Source of the DNA: Marthasterias glacialis
Taxonomy: Eukaryota; Echinodermata; Asteroidea; Forcipulatida; Asteriidae
Direction of reading: 5' to 3'
NCBI GenBank assembly: GCA_911728455.2
Contig: OU452240.1
Span: 1,178,001 to 1,242,000 of the forward strand
Length of the DNA stretch: 64,000 bases
Shown: positions 41,591 through 53,950 of the stretch, in pieces
Layout of the letters: each line of letters starts with the position of its first letter
Position numbering within the stretch: the first letter of the stretch is position 1
The notes under the pieces: model-generated
Seen by the model: the letters and a program-made list of their open reading frames with translations, nothing else
The model's database searches: none
What the model was told of the DNA's origin: nothing
Program-made: the position numbers and the translations under genes

Positions 41591-44170
41591 TGGTTTCTAT
41601 TTAAACTCTAAACAGTTCCTTCGCTGTAAACTAGAGAAGGGAAACACATACCAAAAGCACTAGGGGGAGAAAACCAAATACCACGCACGGAAATATCATA
41701 AAACCACACCGAAATAATACTGTTTCTGGCCAGGAGGAAATAACACATGGTTTGCTGTAAATTAAAGAATCGAAATTTAAAAATAAAAAAAAGTATTTAT
41801 CATTGATCATATTTTTTTTTTCCTGAAACGGAAATGCGTAGGTGGTTTTGGGATCAATATTTTAACCCTTAGGCCTCTAAAGGCATTGGCAGATCCAATG
41901 CGGGGGTCTGAGAGGGCTATAGCCCCTCCCCCCATAACAAAATTCGTGTAAAAAAAAATGAAATCACACACGGTAATAGTGAGCTACCTCACCACAAGCC
42001 CACACAAACTGTCGATCCACTTATCTTGCAGCAAGACTTTAACCTTCCAGTAATGTTTTTGAAAATACAAAAAAATAAATACAAAAATGGTGATGGGCCC
42101 CCATAGCATGACTTATTTTACGCATGGCCTTTTTAACCATGTAATTTTAAACACTAGGGTAGTGTTGTTATTGTCAATATTTATACAGTAAACCGCTGTG
42201 GAGCCTCATCTTTCACAGGTGTATATTTAGCGAGGTCTTGCACCCGTGAGGAGAGCTGAAGAAAGGGGACATTATTTTGCCAATTAATCCAAATTTCAGC
42301 CAGGTGGGCCACACCCGGTTGGCCACACCCGGGTTAAAGTTATGCTCACTGCTGGTGATTACCGCAAAATTGTTTTTCCAAAATTATCGAAATTTCTCGA
42401 AAAGAAATTAGGTTGATGTGAAGTATACTGCAGAGAGGCTGTTTTGCATTTTAATGAAGTTGTATTTTTTTATTAAATGAAAGTAAAAGTGTAAGAGTAG
42501 CAGAAGTTGAAACGATCCATACGATCCATGTTTTATACATAAATGACACATTTTTAGAAAAACAAGTTCTCTTTGAATTTGTTCAATGAAATAGAAAAAT
42601 ATTGTTTTGGTTTGGTTTGTACTCAGGCGATGCAACTTTCTGATTTCCTCTTTTTCTAGCCATAGAAAACTGAAAACCACTTAATATATAAAGTTTAACC
42701 TTTGCCTGAGAAGTGCGAAAAATAGCACAAAATTAAAAATTAAGGGGATGAATTTTATTCACAGCAGTAAATGGAGTACCATTGTGGCATTTGTTGTATT
42801 TAAACATTTTGTAACAAAAATTACAATTTGAATCCAATTCTGCAATCCGGTGTGCGCATTACGAGTTGTCAGTGAGAGGTGCTTGTACTTAAACAAAACA
42901 TGAACCGTTAGATTTTATTACAAAAAAATCATGTTTTAATTTTACTTTTAAGACTAATGCATGAGGTTTGGCTCTGACGAGTGCAAAGATCTCTCAATAT
43001 TTTACGAGATAAGTTTATAGCTCCCAAAATGAAGACCTGAATTGAAAAAAAATCATGTAATGTCTCATTGAATAATAACTTGATGTCGATTGTTCACTCT
43101 TCTGTTTGTGGTAGTTTCTTAGGAACGTTGGCAAGGCGCAGGACCAATCTTCAAAAACCCCTCAACGAAATGTTCATTTAGACACGGAGTCGTCTGTGAA
43201 AAAAAACAAGAAATTTTAGAAGTACGGAGACCCTAAGGCTCTCCGTATATCTTCGTGGTGGTTGTTTGGTTTGTCAATACTTGATTTATGAGGTTTGATT
43301 TGAGCAGGAACAGTGTGCTTAGGTTAGATGATGCCTTGAGCTTTAGTGTGAACTTAAAGTGTTAATATTGTTGTAAAAACCAAGGATGCCGCACAGGTGA
43401 ACTTTATATGAAGAAAGCTGTAATAATATGCAGTGCAAATACTGGGTTAATACAACGGTAAGAATTCTTAGAATTCAGAATATCAGGACCTGAATTTTTA
43501 GTGTTTTCCCCTATCAAATTCAAATGCTAGGCGGCTTACCTCGTTACTTTCAGTGAACACCTCCCTCGTATTATTTTGCCAGTATCACCATCCCGCTGTG
43601 GAGACTTACCTGTGAAGGAAATACTAATTGAAAAATGTTCAGTTTTATGTCTTTTATGAGCTTTACCTTGACCTATATGTATCAGGAACTCACAATTTGG
43701 ATGTGTAGATGGAAGCATTGCGTATTTGTTTCAGCGTTGCATAGTTTGCAGTCTGCAGGCTGCCTGAATTCTTGCTTCAATCATCAATCCGAATGTTTAC
43801 CACCATGCTCTGTTCATCAGCCAGGAGGGGACACACTTCCCATCCACAAAAGGATATCATTATGTCGATGAAATACAGCCATTACACGCTGTGTGAGTTT
43901 GAAAGAGAACAAACGCTGCACCTCTCCTCTAAAAACCACGGAGAAATAAGAAGTTTCTTACTCCTCCATCTTGAAACTGTCCTGGACATAAACCACCACA
44001 TGGTGCTGAGAAAGGGAGACTCTCTGGTGCAAGATTGGACATCATTACAAAATTAAGATACAATGCTTTTGTGATCAGTCTTTTGCCAAGTTCTGAAGAC
44101 ATTTTTACTTTTGAAAATTAGAAAAGCTGTTGCAAACTGGTACCAACCAAGAGGAATTAATGCACAGAAT
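41591..44170 (+). other. intronic or intergenic
   Basis: The segment 42950-43030 (GAGGTTTGGCTCTGACGAGT, GCAAAGATCTCTCAAT) recurs at 63655-63720, so it is a dispersed repeat. A small hairpin ACGGAGACC...CTCTCCGTA lies near 43225-43250. No gene is seen. Confidence 0.4.
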
Positions 44171-44175
44171 GGTAG

Positions 44176-44291
44176 CAGGCTCATTGACCCTATTTTGACC
44201 CTCATTGACTCTATTTTGACCCTCATTGACCCTATTTTGACCCTCATTGGCCCTGTTTTGACCCTCATTGACCCCCATTGGCCCTATTTTT
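44176..44291. repeat. 21-bp minisatellite (TTTTGACCCTCATTGACCC units)
   Basis: About six tandem imperfect 18- to 21-bp units with TTGACCCTATTTTGACCCTC as the core. Frames across it are artefacts of the repeat. Confidence 0.85.
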
Positions 44292-46260
44292 AGAGTCTGT
44301 CTCAAAGTTTACCCACTTGGAGAAATTACATTTCGAGGTTTGGAATTTAATGTATCAAAATAAATGTTTCTACTGACTATGCTTTTCAGGCCCGGAATTT
44401 CATCTTTATAAGAGGGCAAGGCCATTTTCTTTTCATTCTGCAAAGGGCACTTCACTGGAAAATCTTTTGAAAGTCTGTGGAAATCTTTTTGAAAGGGATA
44501 TTTATGTGAATCATTATGTTCTACGTTTGAAATATTTATCCAACCACACTTTTTTTCATAACAAATGTTGTTGTAGCCCAAAAGCGCCCAATCTGAAGGC
44601 GAACATGTCCCTTGAAGGTTTATCACAACCTAATTTCACTCTAGACAGACTTATTAAGCACGCACTCCGTCTGACCCCACCTGCCTGGAATTTGATTTTG
44701 GGAACGGCACATCCGTAAAGAAAATCAGAAAGTCCAAAGGCAACAAGTTTAAGACGGGAGCAACTGAGGAATTGCCCTCGAACACTTCCATGTAAATGCA
44801 GGCCCCATGACATCATCTGACAGAGAGTTGGAGACAAAATCTGACATCATCTTCAAGAAGTCTCACTTCCTCTTTAACAACATTTCTCCTAGAACTTGAG
44901 TGCGGTACACTAGACATCCATCTTCTTAAATGAACGGGTAGACAAGATCGACAAAAATATACATCGAAACAGTCCACTATTTTTTTAAATACTTTATTTG
45001 TGTTTATGGTATATACGAAGCTTGTTTCACAAGTCTTTGCATGGTTCAGCTGCAGCCGATAGTACTTTCTTAGCAATATATGGAGGTCACACCCTCGACC
45101 TGAGAGTTAATTTCTCGGAAGGAGATCTTAAAGAAATTGCCAATGGGAATCAGCTGGACAGCAGGATGGTGGGTCTCTGTGTCTTCTGAGGTCAGATACG
45201 ACCTCCGAGGCCCGGCTGATTGCCCTGGAGCTGGCATTCTTTGCCTCTTACCAGTGGGGGGGCTTCAGTGGTTTAGGCGGCGGCGGAGGGCATCAGTATC
45301 TGCCTTGGCAACCGTAATTCTATTAATAGCTGAGTCAGATTACACCTGTCAGTTCGTTGACCTCTTGGCTGAAACCAATATGGGGGAAAAACTGTTTGTA
45401 ATTTGATTTTTGTTGTCACCAACTCTTTGCTCCAAGCAACAACCAACAGTGGTTAAACTTCCTGTCACAGGATGACGGAGTGATTTATCTTAGGACAATA
45501 TTGTAAACCCATGAGTAAGTTGGTGAGATTTACGAAGGGAAATTGACCATTTTGCAGTTATATTTGAATTAGATTTATCAAAATTGTGAACAATTTGTTT
45601 TTTATTTATGGTTGTTCTCTTGTTGAGTTTACTGTAATATCAGCCCTACCCCCTCCCCTGTAAACCACATAAAAGCAATTAAGGTGCAACCGTTGCAATG
45701 GACTTTGCAAGCCTTGCATGGATTCAGATTTTTTTCTTCTTTTCTTGAGAACCTGTGTACCTACACGCAATGTTTTTTAACAACAGGAAACAAAATCATG
45801 CATTTTAATGAAAGACTTGCACGGTCTAGTGCAGTGCTTTGTTGATGCAATACCTACCAGCACAGTTCATTATAGCTGGATTATTTCAGCGTGACGACCT
45901 CAAACTTAACCTTGTTCTTCTCAAACTAACAGATGAAATCATGATGTTAGTTTTTTGTAGCAGACTTTTAGCGTTCTTTATGTAGGTTATGTAAACAGAT
46001 TATACATGAAGATCATGCGTGTAGAATGATACTATCATTCCATGGACACATTCCAACATAGTTTCTTCAAGGTTTCTTGGCTAATTGCTCTACGGTCTTC
46101 AAGTAAAATAAACCACCGTGGAGAAAGTGTGATGAGGGACAAATACATAATGATGGGCTTTAAAGTTGAATTGATTGATATCATGAATGTAGATTGTGAT
46201 TTGTATAATGGCTGGTGTGACGTGACACCGCATTGAAAAAAAGGAGATGTAAAAGTTTGC
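44292..46260 (+). other. intronic or intergenic, nothing coding
   Basis: No coherent frame, tRNA-like or inverted-repeat structure recognised apart from a short GCCCGGAATTTCATCTTTAT word typical of dispersed repeats. Confidence 0.4.
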
Positions 46261-46267
46261 TAGTGTC

Positions 46268-46700
46268 CACCAAGTGCTCCAATCAGGGTAGTTGTATATC
46301 CCAATGAGGATAGACATCTCCTTCAAGAAGGGTACTTCCTCCTTAACCATTTTCATCAATTACTCATCTTTAGTCATTAATTGTGTATCTCAACCGGATG
46401 GTTTTGCTCTAGTCCTCAAAGTGTTTCCCAATCAAGGTAGTAGTATACCCCAATAGGGTAAGATTTAACCCTAGTATCTCCTTTGAGAAGGGTGTTTTTC
46501 CTCTTTTGACCTTTGTGATCTCTTTGACCTTTTTGACCTCTTTGACCTGTTTGATCACCATTTACTCATCTTCAGTCATTAATCTCAGTGGGTAGTTGTG
46601 TTCTCGTCCTTAAAAGTGTTTCCCGATCAAGGTATAGTTGTATACCCCAATAGAGTAAGATTTTACCCCAGACGTCTCCTTGCAGAAGACTGATTTCGTA
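46268..46700. repeat. about 150- to 190-bp tandem repeat, three diverged units
   Basis: Each unit carries AATCAAGGTAGTAGTATACC-like, CCCCAATAGGGTAAGATTTA-like and ATCTCCTTTGAGAAGGG-like words in order, and then TTACTCATCTTTAGTCATTAA. Units begin near 46268, 46421 and 46613. The second unit contains the TGACCT array listed separately. Confidence 0.75.
46507..46557 (-). promoter_or_regulatory. array of nuclear-receptor half-sites in DR3 spacing
   Basis: Minus-strand AGGTCA half-sites occur at 46543, 46534, 46525 and 46507. A variant AGATCA at 46516 and TGATCA at 46552 complete a 9-base periodic series. AGGTCA direct repeats with three-base spacing are the classic DR3 element bound by RXR heterodimers. 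The same pattern could arise by expansion of a 9-bp microsatellite. Confidence 0.45.
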
Positions 46701-47360
46701 CACTCCTTATAATCCTTAATCATCAATTACTAATCATCAGAGAATGTTTCCATCAAGCTTCTGGAGTCACATTGCCCGCCGCAAGATAATTCCTCGCAAT
46801 TTGTAGAAATTTTCATTCCAGGAAAAAGAAGAAAACTCATTCCAGTTTAATAAACTGATTGATTAAAGTTGTGATCGGTTGTGATGGCCATCGTTGATGG
46901 TTTCCTGAAGATCGTCCAATAAATGGATTAACAACTGAGGGTCACTGACCTCTGAGATGATTTTAGTGTCTGGATGTGATCGTCTCAGTTTGGGCATCTT
47001 TAGCCTCATGAGTTTAAAATTGGTGAATTAATTTTCTGGGAGGGTTTCTCTTCTTTACAGATCATGTTTGTGTGTTTTTAAGGTCGTTTTGTTGTGGCAG
47101 GAAGGTTTTTGAGGGATGAGAAATTTCAGACTTTCGTCTGCATTCGGACCTTTTTATGTCTGCCTGGTGAATAAATGTAGCTGTTATTTTCTTCAGGTAT
47201 AAAGAAATCCTAATCTTTGATCTACTTCTCTTGTGCTAAGGATACTGTTCCCAGAAGCTCCCTGAAATCTATAACTGTAGGGGTTACCAAAAGATGGACA
47301 CTGCATCATTTCAAAATTTGGGTCCTCGTTTCAGACCTTTTTGTCAGAAAAGACTCTCTG
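46701..47360 (+). other. intronic or intergenic, nothing recognised
   Basis: No gene, repeat or regulatory structure with support. Confidence 0.45.
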
Positions 47361-47362
47361 CG

Positions 47363-47541
47363 GCCAATTTCATAAAGCTCTGTTTAGCAGAAAATACTGC
47401 CTGCTAAGCAAAAGATGAGTGGGGCACCAGTCGCAACAGTGTAAACATTATGGAATGTTGGCTGGTAACATGTTTCTGGTAAGCAAGATTTGTCTGTGCT
47501 TAGCAAGTTTCTGTGCATACAGGCTTTATGAAGTAGACCTT
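47363..47541. mobile_element. MITE with AATTTCATAAAGCTCTG termini
   Basis: The left end CAATTTCATAAAGCTCTGTT-TAGCAG mirrors the right end ACAGGCTTTATGAAG. The interior has CTGCTAAGCAAAAG and CTTAGCAAGTTTCTG. It resembles a type very common in echinoderm DNA (from memory), and partial relatives occur at 20953-21180. Confidence 0.65.
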
Positions 47542-48570
47542 TATCATGCTGCCGACATCTTAGTCATGTTCTCTGTATCCAATAAAAGTAGTAGATGCTC
47601 ATATTCATTGTACTAAAGGGAACCAGACTATTTGCCTTTCCAGCCTTGGTTTGGTTACATTGGTTTGAATGGGAGAAAATCAAGATGGCCGCACCATGAT
47701 AAAGGTCTATTGGGGCCCAGATGTGTATGCAAGCAGTGTGCAGATATTTCGCTTTCTGGTGAAGCACAGCCTTGAGATGGGGCACTATACTGTCTGTGTT
47801 GGTTTGCCGGTTGTATAATTTTTAGCTCAAATCACTGATAATTCCCATCGTCTCACTCGGCTCACCAGTCAGCTCTTTAAACACTGTTTCAGCATGGATT
47901 CTTCTCTTTATACATACCCCCAGGTAGGTACGCCTGTGGTTTTTTTTTCCAAAGCCATTATTTCTCGATAAAAGGAGACTCGCAGCGGGTTGAAATTGTA
48001 ACGGGAAGGACTCCAATTTACTTTGTGTCCGTGGGGTAATTTACACATCTGCCTGGGTGATGATTTAGGCGTATACGCACCGGTAATCAAAAGAGAGTAA
48101 GCAAATGATGTGAATTGTAAGCAAGTATAATTTATACGCGGTGTCCGATTGAGCCGAGGAGAGGGCCTGAATGCAGACAAATTGTATTTGCAAACGAAGC
48201 CAGGGACTGGGGGGGGGGGGGGGGAGTTCTGCAGACCTTCGACCAAAGCAGAGAACTGTGCTGTAAAATGAACCCTTCCTAATGGGGTACTGACAGTGTG
48301 GATGTGTGGCCTTTGGGAGTAGGCGGGCCTAATTGTAGCTTGCCTTATACCTTTCACTTCTACGGACCCTGGTTCGAATCCCGCCTCAGACCCAGAGCCT
48401 TGTGTACGTAGTGTGGGTACTTGGTTTACTTGACTGCGTCTGTATTTTCCTTATTGTCTGTAATACACACTTATTTTCAGCCATACATGTTCGATTCAAT
48501 TCAATTCACTTTCATTTACTTCATCACAGCTTACAAATGAAAAGTGGAAATGGTTTTCATGGCATGCATG
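47542..48570 (+). other. intronic or intergenic, with repeat fragments
   Basis: 47640-47680 (CAGCCTTGGTTTGGTTACAT) resembles 39780 and 22203. 48350-48400 has a B-box-like GGTTCGAATCCCGCC, the remnant of a tRNA-like SINE head. A poly-G run lies at 48210-48223. No gene is seen. Confidence 0.4.
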
Positions 48571-48576
48571 CGCACA

Positions 48577-48691
48577 GCCCCAGCTCAACATGGGTAAGAA
48601 GAAATACATAAATGTTTACAGCTTTACATATACCATTATTAAAGATAATGATGGTAGAAAACTTTCCTTGAAAATATTTCTGCCTGAAGTG
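48577..48691. mobile_element. MITE family B, truncated copy
   Basis: GCCCCAGCTCAACATGGGTA, AGAAATACATAAATGTTTAC, AAAGATAATGATGGTAGAAA, ATTTCTGCCTGA: the first third of the element at 18463-18818, ending abruptly. Confidence 0.8.
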
Positions 48692-49935
48692 GTTTCCTTT
48701 TTAAATAATAATCTTGACCGCTCGGCCACGACACTCCACAAAGGGTAACACTTCCATCGAATGATTTGTGCAAAAACTCCGCTCCAGTCTCATAACCCAC
48801 TACCACCAGACGTGATAGGCTTCCTATACTGTAATCTGGTTTTCGATTTGTTTTCCCTCAGAAAAATCAGCACAATTTGTAAAATAGCCTGAAAAGTCCT
48901 TAAAAGCCCTAAGCAAAATATGTACTTGCCAGTCAGCCCTTGTACTCAATAAAAATGTTTGCACTTTGTTTCCAAGCGCCAAATATTACTGTTCTAAATA
49001 TTTCACCATTCACAAACTCTTTAACATACAACTTGTTTTAGCCCAAAGGAAGCATTCAAAGGTCTTTGTAACTTTAAACTGGTTTAAAAAGGGAAAAAGA
49101 TGGTCAATATAAGATTGTTGCCATAGATGCAGAAAAAATAACTGAAGTGTTGCCAGTACGAAAACCTCAATTAAAATCCTGCATTCTTTCAGTCTGGGTA
49201 AGTCACACAACAAACCTTTTTTCTAGATTAGTTCAAGACGCAAGATCGTTATTCTTGTTGTTGAAGAAAACATGATTTCCAGCCCCCGCATCTTTTACGA
49301 GAATCAAAATCATCAGAGATTACTTGATTGACTTGCAGTTACTCCCCCGTTTTTAGGAAGTGACCAATAAAAAATAACACAGTTACTCAGTTCATGACTT
49401 CTTATTTCCCGTGCTTGGTAGGACAACCTTTTAATACAAGATTCTTGGAACTGTAGCGATGCTTATTTCCACCCATATAATCATTTACTTCGAGCACATC
49501 TGTTATTCGAATGTTCGACACCCCAAACTACCGTGTAGTAACTTTAATTTTCATTTGTAAACCATATGGAGAACTGTTCTCGACTTTTAACTGTAGATTA
49601 TATTCCGGATTCTTCTGTTAGAATCACACATTCTTTCCGTCGCCTTATATCATACCACAGCGCAGAAATCTGACATTTTTTGTAAAGTGTCTTGTTTTTC
49701 TCATTTTCTTCAAATTTTGCCGTTGGATTGCCGTAGGGAAGGTAGTTTGCCATTGGATTGCCACAGGGGAGCAAGTTAGTGCAAGGTGTTTAACAGCTGC
49801 TTGACTTTTGTAGATAATTGGCTGTGCTTGCCTCAAATATTTCCTTGTTTTTGCTACTTTTTGTGGGCCTGAAGGGAGCCTGCTAACTTCTAGATAAGAT
49901 ACAGTGTTACATTTGGTTAGACAAATCAATCCTTT
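48692..49935 (+). other. intronic or intergenic, nothing recognised
   Basis: AT-rich, with a small TTGCCATTGGATTGCC/ TTGCCGTTGGATTGCC duplication near 49719 and 49750. No gene is seen. Confidence 0.45.
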
Positions 49936-49938
49936 CTT

Positions 49939-50197
49939 GGGGGGGGGGGGGGGGTTGTACATTGTTGGTTTGGGGAGAGTAAGTTCATTCTTCCTCTAGT
50001 TTTCAAGTAATATTTATCATAAATGTACCGGGCTCGATTTCACCAAGAGCTAAGATTGATCTAAACTGCAAATCACTCTTTAGTTGCTAAGCAAAGTGTG
50101 ATGTCACAATGCAAATCACTATGGTGATACTAACAACTCATCTTAAGATGAATCTTAGTGCTTTGTGAAATCGACCCCTGGTATGGTAAATCATTGT

Positions 50198-50251
<54 letters not shown>

Positions 50252-50450
50252 TGTTTTTTTTTGTTTTTTTTTGGTTGTTTTTTTTTTGGGGGGGGGATAG
50301 TAACATTTATTACAATCCTCTAGTTTTCAAGAAACGTATCATAAAGGGATGGTACATTATTGGTTCTTGGAAGAGTAGATTTCATTTCAATCCTCTAGTT
50401 TTCAAGAAACATAAAAAGGGACGGTAGATCATTGTTTTTTCGAGAAGAGT
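49939..50450. repeat. dispersed 76-bp satellite units with TTG microsatellite
   Basis: TTGTACATTGTTGGTTTGGG (49955), GGATGGTACATTATTGGTTC (50348) and GGACGGTAGATCATTG (50420) with CTCTAGTTTTCAAG links are relatives of the 76-bp unit at 4257-5236. They flank a TTG trinucleotide run of about 55 bases (50196-50250) and G/T homopolymers. Confidence 0.8.
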
Positions 50451-50680
50451 ACATTTAATTTGGGAGTACTAACTCCATCAACTGAAAACACTCAACTCTA
50501 TGAGAACTCAATTCACCCAAATTGTTTAGACACTGATAAGATTGGTATGCCTAGCCTCCTTCTAAGATTGTGTGGTTTTGGCGCACAGTACCAAATCCAT
50601 CAAACTCAAGCAATTCTACGCCATGTAATTTTGGAGGATTTGGGATCGTGGTTTAGGTTTTCAACTGACTGTCCACAATA

Positions 50681-50941
50681 GACCGATCCATTAAACCCCG
50701 CCCCCATACGTGTTGACCAATCACACCCTTGGTTACGCCACCGAAAGCCCGACAAAAGTCCGACATGATATAAATCCTATTGGAAAATGTGAACATGCGT
50801 GCGCGTACTTATAGCGCGCGCGTTCATGTCGTGCAGTGTGGCATTGAAGAGACGCACATTGTACTGCCCACGTGTACAGTGGTGATTTAGCCAATGCTGT
50901 GATTGGTCAATATGTTTAGGGGCGGGGCTTAATGGATCGGC
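50681..50941. mobile_element. MITE family C, copy 2
   Basis: Inverted termini GACCGATCCATTAAACCCCG and GGGGCTTAATGGATCGGCC. The interior has CGTACTTATAGCGCGCGCGT and inverted CCAATCAC/TGATTGGTC boxes. It is full length and similar throughout to 21264-21503, and its ends are better preserved. Confidence 0.88.
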
Positions 50942-53260
50942 CTTTACTTATTCAAAATAGTGTACAGGGTGCTGCCACAGAGAGCGGGTTGAAAAAAATT
51001 GTACACCTCTTTAAATGTTGATTAATAAACCGTGATAGGATATTACACACGTCAGGAAGCTAATATTTAAAAGTTAATTAACGGGTTGGGAGTGGGTCTT
51101 GACAGGTTTGTGTACCATCTCTCGAAAACAAAAAATGGGGGGAAAAATGAGAAGTTTGGTGTGACCCACTTTGTGTATAATATCCAATAATGGCACTGTT
51201 TTCCAGGTAAATCTTAGCGCCTGAGGAAGTGGGGTTTGTTGAGAAATAATTTCCTGTGCATGTCAGTGCAACGTTTGTAAAATATTCAAATATCTGGATA
51301 TCTTCACCCCTTTCTGGTAAATCAAACTTAAAATGCATTTCACCCCCTGGCTGGCTGTTATTAGAGTACCTGTTTTGATGGATTAGGAGAGGGGGGCATC
51401 CAATTAAATTTGGGATCTTTGGGAAAAGAGCCACCCATCCTGTGTTTGTCCCATAATTAGAGATGAATTACTATGGACTGTGAAAGCTGGCATTTTGGAA
51501 CTTTCATAAACAACAAAAAATGGGTCCTACCTCGAGAGCTGTGATTGAAGCATTGAAGCTACTCTAGATTTTGACAGGCAAAGCCGTCAACAATGGGCTG
51601 AGAGTGAAATGTTAGGCCATGCGTGCAAAATGTGATTCGCGGGGCGGGGGGGGGGGTGGGGAGGAATGTAAAACGGATGTGAGGATTTTTGACAATCGTT
51701 GTCAGATGATAGTTTGTTGCCTGTGGGATTTGAAAACTGCATTTTGTGAGAAACAAAATGATCTGCACTGAAATAGGAAGCATGAGATGTTTTTTATTGC
51801 ATCTTCAGGTGTTCCACACTTTGGGAACTTCAATTTTGTAATTTCAAAAAGTAAAAAAAAAAAAAAAAAAGGCCAAAATCTCACTATAAAATATGAAATA
51901 CTTACCGGTATTCTCATTCCGCTAAAAACGTAAATTGTTCTCCCATATTGACATCCCCAAGTGTTACTGCTCTTTTCAGAGAAAGCAGAAATTCTTTGTT
52001 GTAATATTGTTTCCTTGAATGCTCTATTTTCTGACACCCCTATGTTCCGACAACCATACGTTTCGTTAACCATATGTTTTGATGATTAACCCCCGTGATC
52101 TAAATGCTAGGGCTGGGGTCGATGTGAGGTTTAAGGTTTAGGAATATACATTTTTAGGTGTATGGAAACTTAGGGTGTCAGGGCATTTTGTACTGAATGA
52201 CCAGATAACAGGAACATGTTTCTTGCAATTTAACAAAACAGAGTTTATTTTATTTTATTTTATTACACTTGTCCACTGGCTGACATAACAAATACAAGGC
52301 AAACAGTAAAAAGACCTAAAAATACGCAAGAAAGACACCCCCCCAAAAAAAGGTCAGTGAGTGGCAAGATGGAACAGGTGACCAGCACCTCTACAGAGAC
52401 CCCCAAGAAAACTAGATCCTTCAAGAAATGGGAATTTATTAAAACCTGCAGTCAGTACAACGACAATGAGATACCCACGTTGTGTTTTCCTCACTCTTTA
52501 TTACCCTCTCATCTTCTCCTAGCTACAAGAGTATAGCTGTAATCTGCCCCAGCTCCCATCCCTTTCAAAACCAGAAAGATTGTATTTATATATTTCTTTG
52601 GGGGAGATGCCTTCAGTCTCTCAAGACAAAATCTAGTCTGCATTCAAACTCCAGAAGCCCATGTCGTAGGTCTTCAAAAATGGCGCCTCTGAAACATTAC
52701 GCTCACTTCACTGTGGAATAAAATCAAAGCTTGAAAATGCCTACGCATCCGATTTAAGAAAAAAAAAAACCGAGTATTGGCTCAATAATCTTGTTCAATA
52801 AGGGGTTTTATTTATAGTGGATCTTATCAACTGATTTATTGATTAGGAGTTAAACATATACAATGGTGCAGAAGGAGGGACGTCAACTGCGCAGTTAGCA
52901 CGTGAAGGGTCGGGGGCGTACATACGCCGGTCATGATTAGACCGATCCAGCTAACAGAGTGCGTCAGTTTCTAGAGATGCAGCTGAAATTTGATGTCGCT
53001 TAAGAATCGATGTTTCCTAACTGCAAGTTTATTACCCTTAAACCTTAAAGGAACGTCACACGTAGAACTCAAAAGAACCCCAAATTGGTTTGGCAAAACT
53101 GTGATAGATTTGTGTGTCTAGTATTGTTAATACAGTTTGGGACGGTTGGTCTTTGCTCTTTGGACGTTGCATGAAGATCGTGTTACCTCCATGGTATAAA
53201 TAACTTTCTGTTGTAAAAGTGCTCCGTGGATTTTATGCAGGACCTTATGAATGTTGTATT
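50942..53260 (+). other. intronic or intergenic, nothing coding
   Basis: Contains a poly-G run near 51640-51658, a poly-A run near 51853, and TATTTTATTTTATTTTAT pentamer repeats near 52243-52264. No gene is seen. Confidence 0.45.
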
Positions 53261-53261
53261 T

Positions 53262-53605
53262 GAAGGCAGGGTATACCTTCCCATCTGTTTCAATCCTTTA
53301 TAACTGTAGATATATACCATAAAACTAACCTCTGAAAATTTGGTTTCAAAAGATATAAGCGTTCTTGAGATATCGGCGAAAATCTGGAACGGTTATTTCC
53401 ACGCAGAAGGATCCGAAAATGCTGAAACTGCATGTTTTTCATGGCGTGAAAAAGGCTTCATACCTGAAGCCTTTCTCAGATTTAAATATTTTAGCGAGAA
53501 ATTACCTCTTTCTCAAAAGCTACGTTACTTCAAGGTTTCTCACAATGTTTTATACTATCAATAGCTTTCTGTTGCTCCGTAATACCACCTCGTGAGGAAA
53601 TTACG
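53262..53605. mobile_element. MITE family D, diverged copy
   Basis: TATATACCATAAAACTAACC, CGGCGAAAATCTGGAACGGT, a GGCTTCATACCTGAAGCC palindrome, and TTTCTCACAATGTTTTATAC correspond in order to 29716-30000. Confidence 0.7.
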
Positions 53606-53783
53606 ACGGCGTATAGTGAGCACATGCAATTATAAGCGAAACTCTTAGCTAACATGCTTACACGAACTGATTTGTCTTCTACTCTGACTTGTCGCTAACG
53701 GTATCAGCACAGTCACTTGGTCCAGCCCTTTAGCGTGGCCGTCCTTTCTAAATTAAAATCAGCCGAATGGTGCACACAATGAA

Positions 53784-53950
53784 AGCCCCAGCTCAACATC
53801 GGTAAACTGACTGTAAATGCCTCCATTCTTTGCACAAATCAAGATATATGTAATCAAACCAACCTCTGTATACCATGTAAGGTATAGGCCTATGTAAACC
53901 TGTGAACATTTATGGGTTTTTTTCTGCTTACCAGTGTTGAGCTGCCGCTT
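53784..53950. mobile_element. MITE family B, internally deleted copy
   Basis: Starts AGCCCCAGCTCAACATCGGT and ends TTACCAGTGTTGAGCTGC, so both termini are present. It is inverted relative to 18463-18818 and lacks about half the interior. Confidence 0.8.

Noticed and set aside
43536..43718. Perfect minus-strand donor (ACAG|GTAAGT at about 43612) suggesting an exon
   Set aside because: The short frame leading into it has no recognisable domain and no good paired acceptor was found.
44053..44305. Minus-strand frames with repeated MRVKIGS-like and NEGQNRV-like peptides
   Set aside because: They are translations of the 21-bp minisatellite.
50158..50427. Frame with a poly-valine run
   Set aside because: It is a TTG microsatellite plus homopolymers and satellite-like units.
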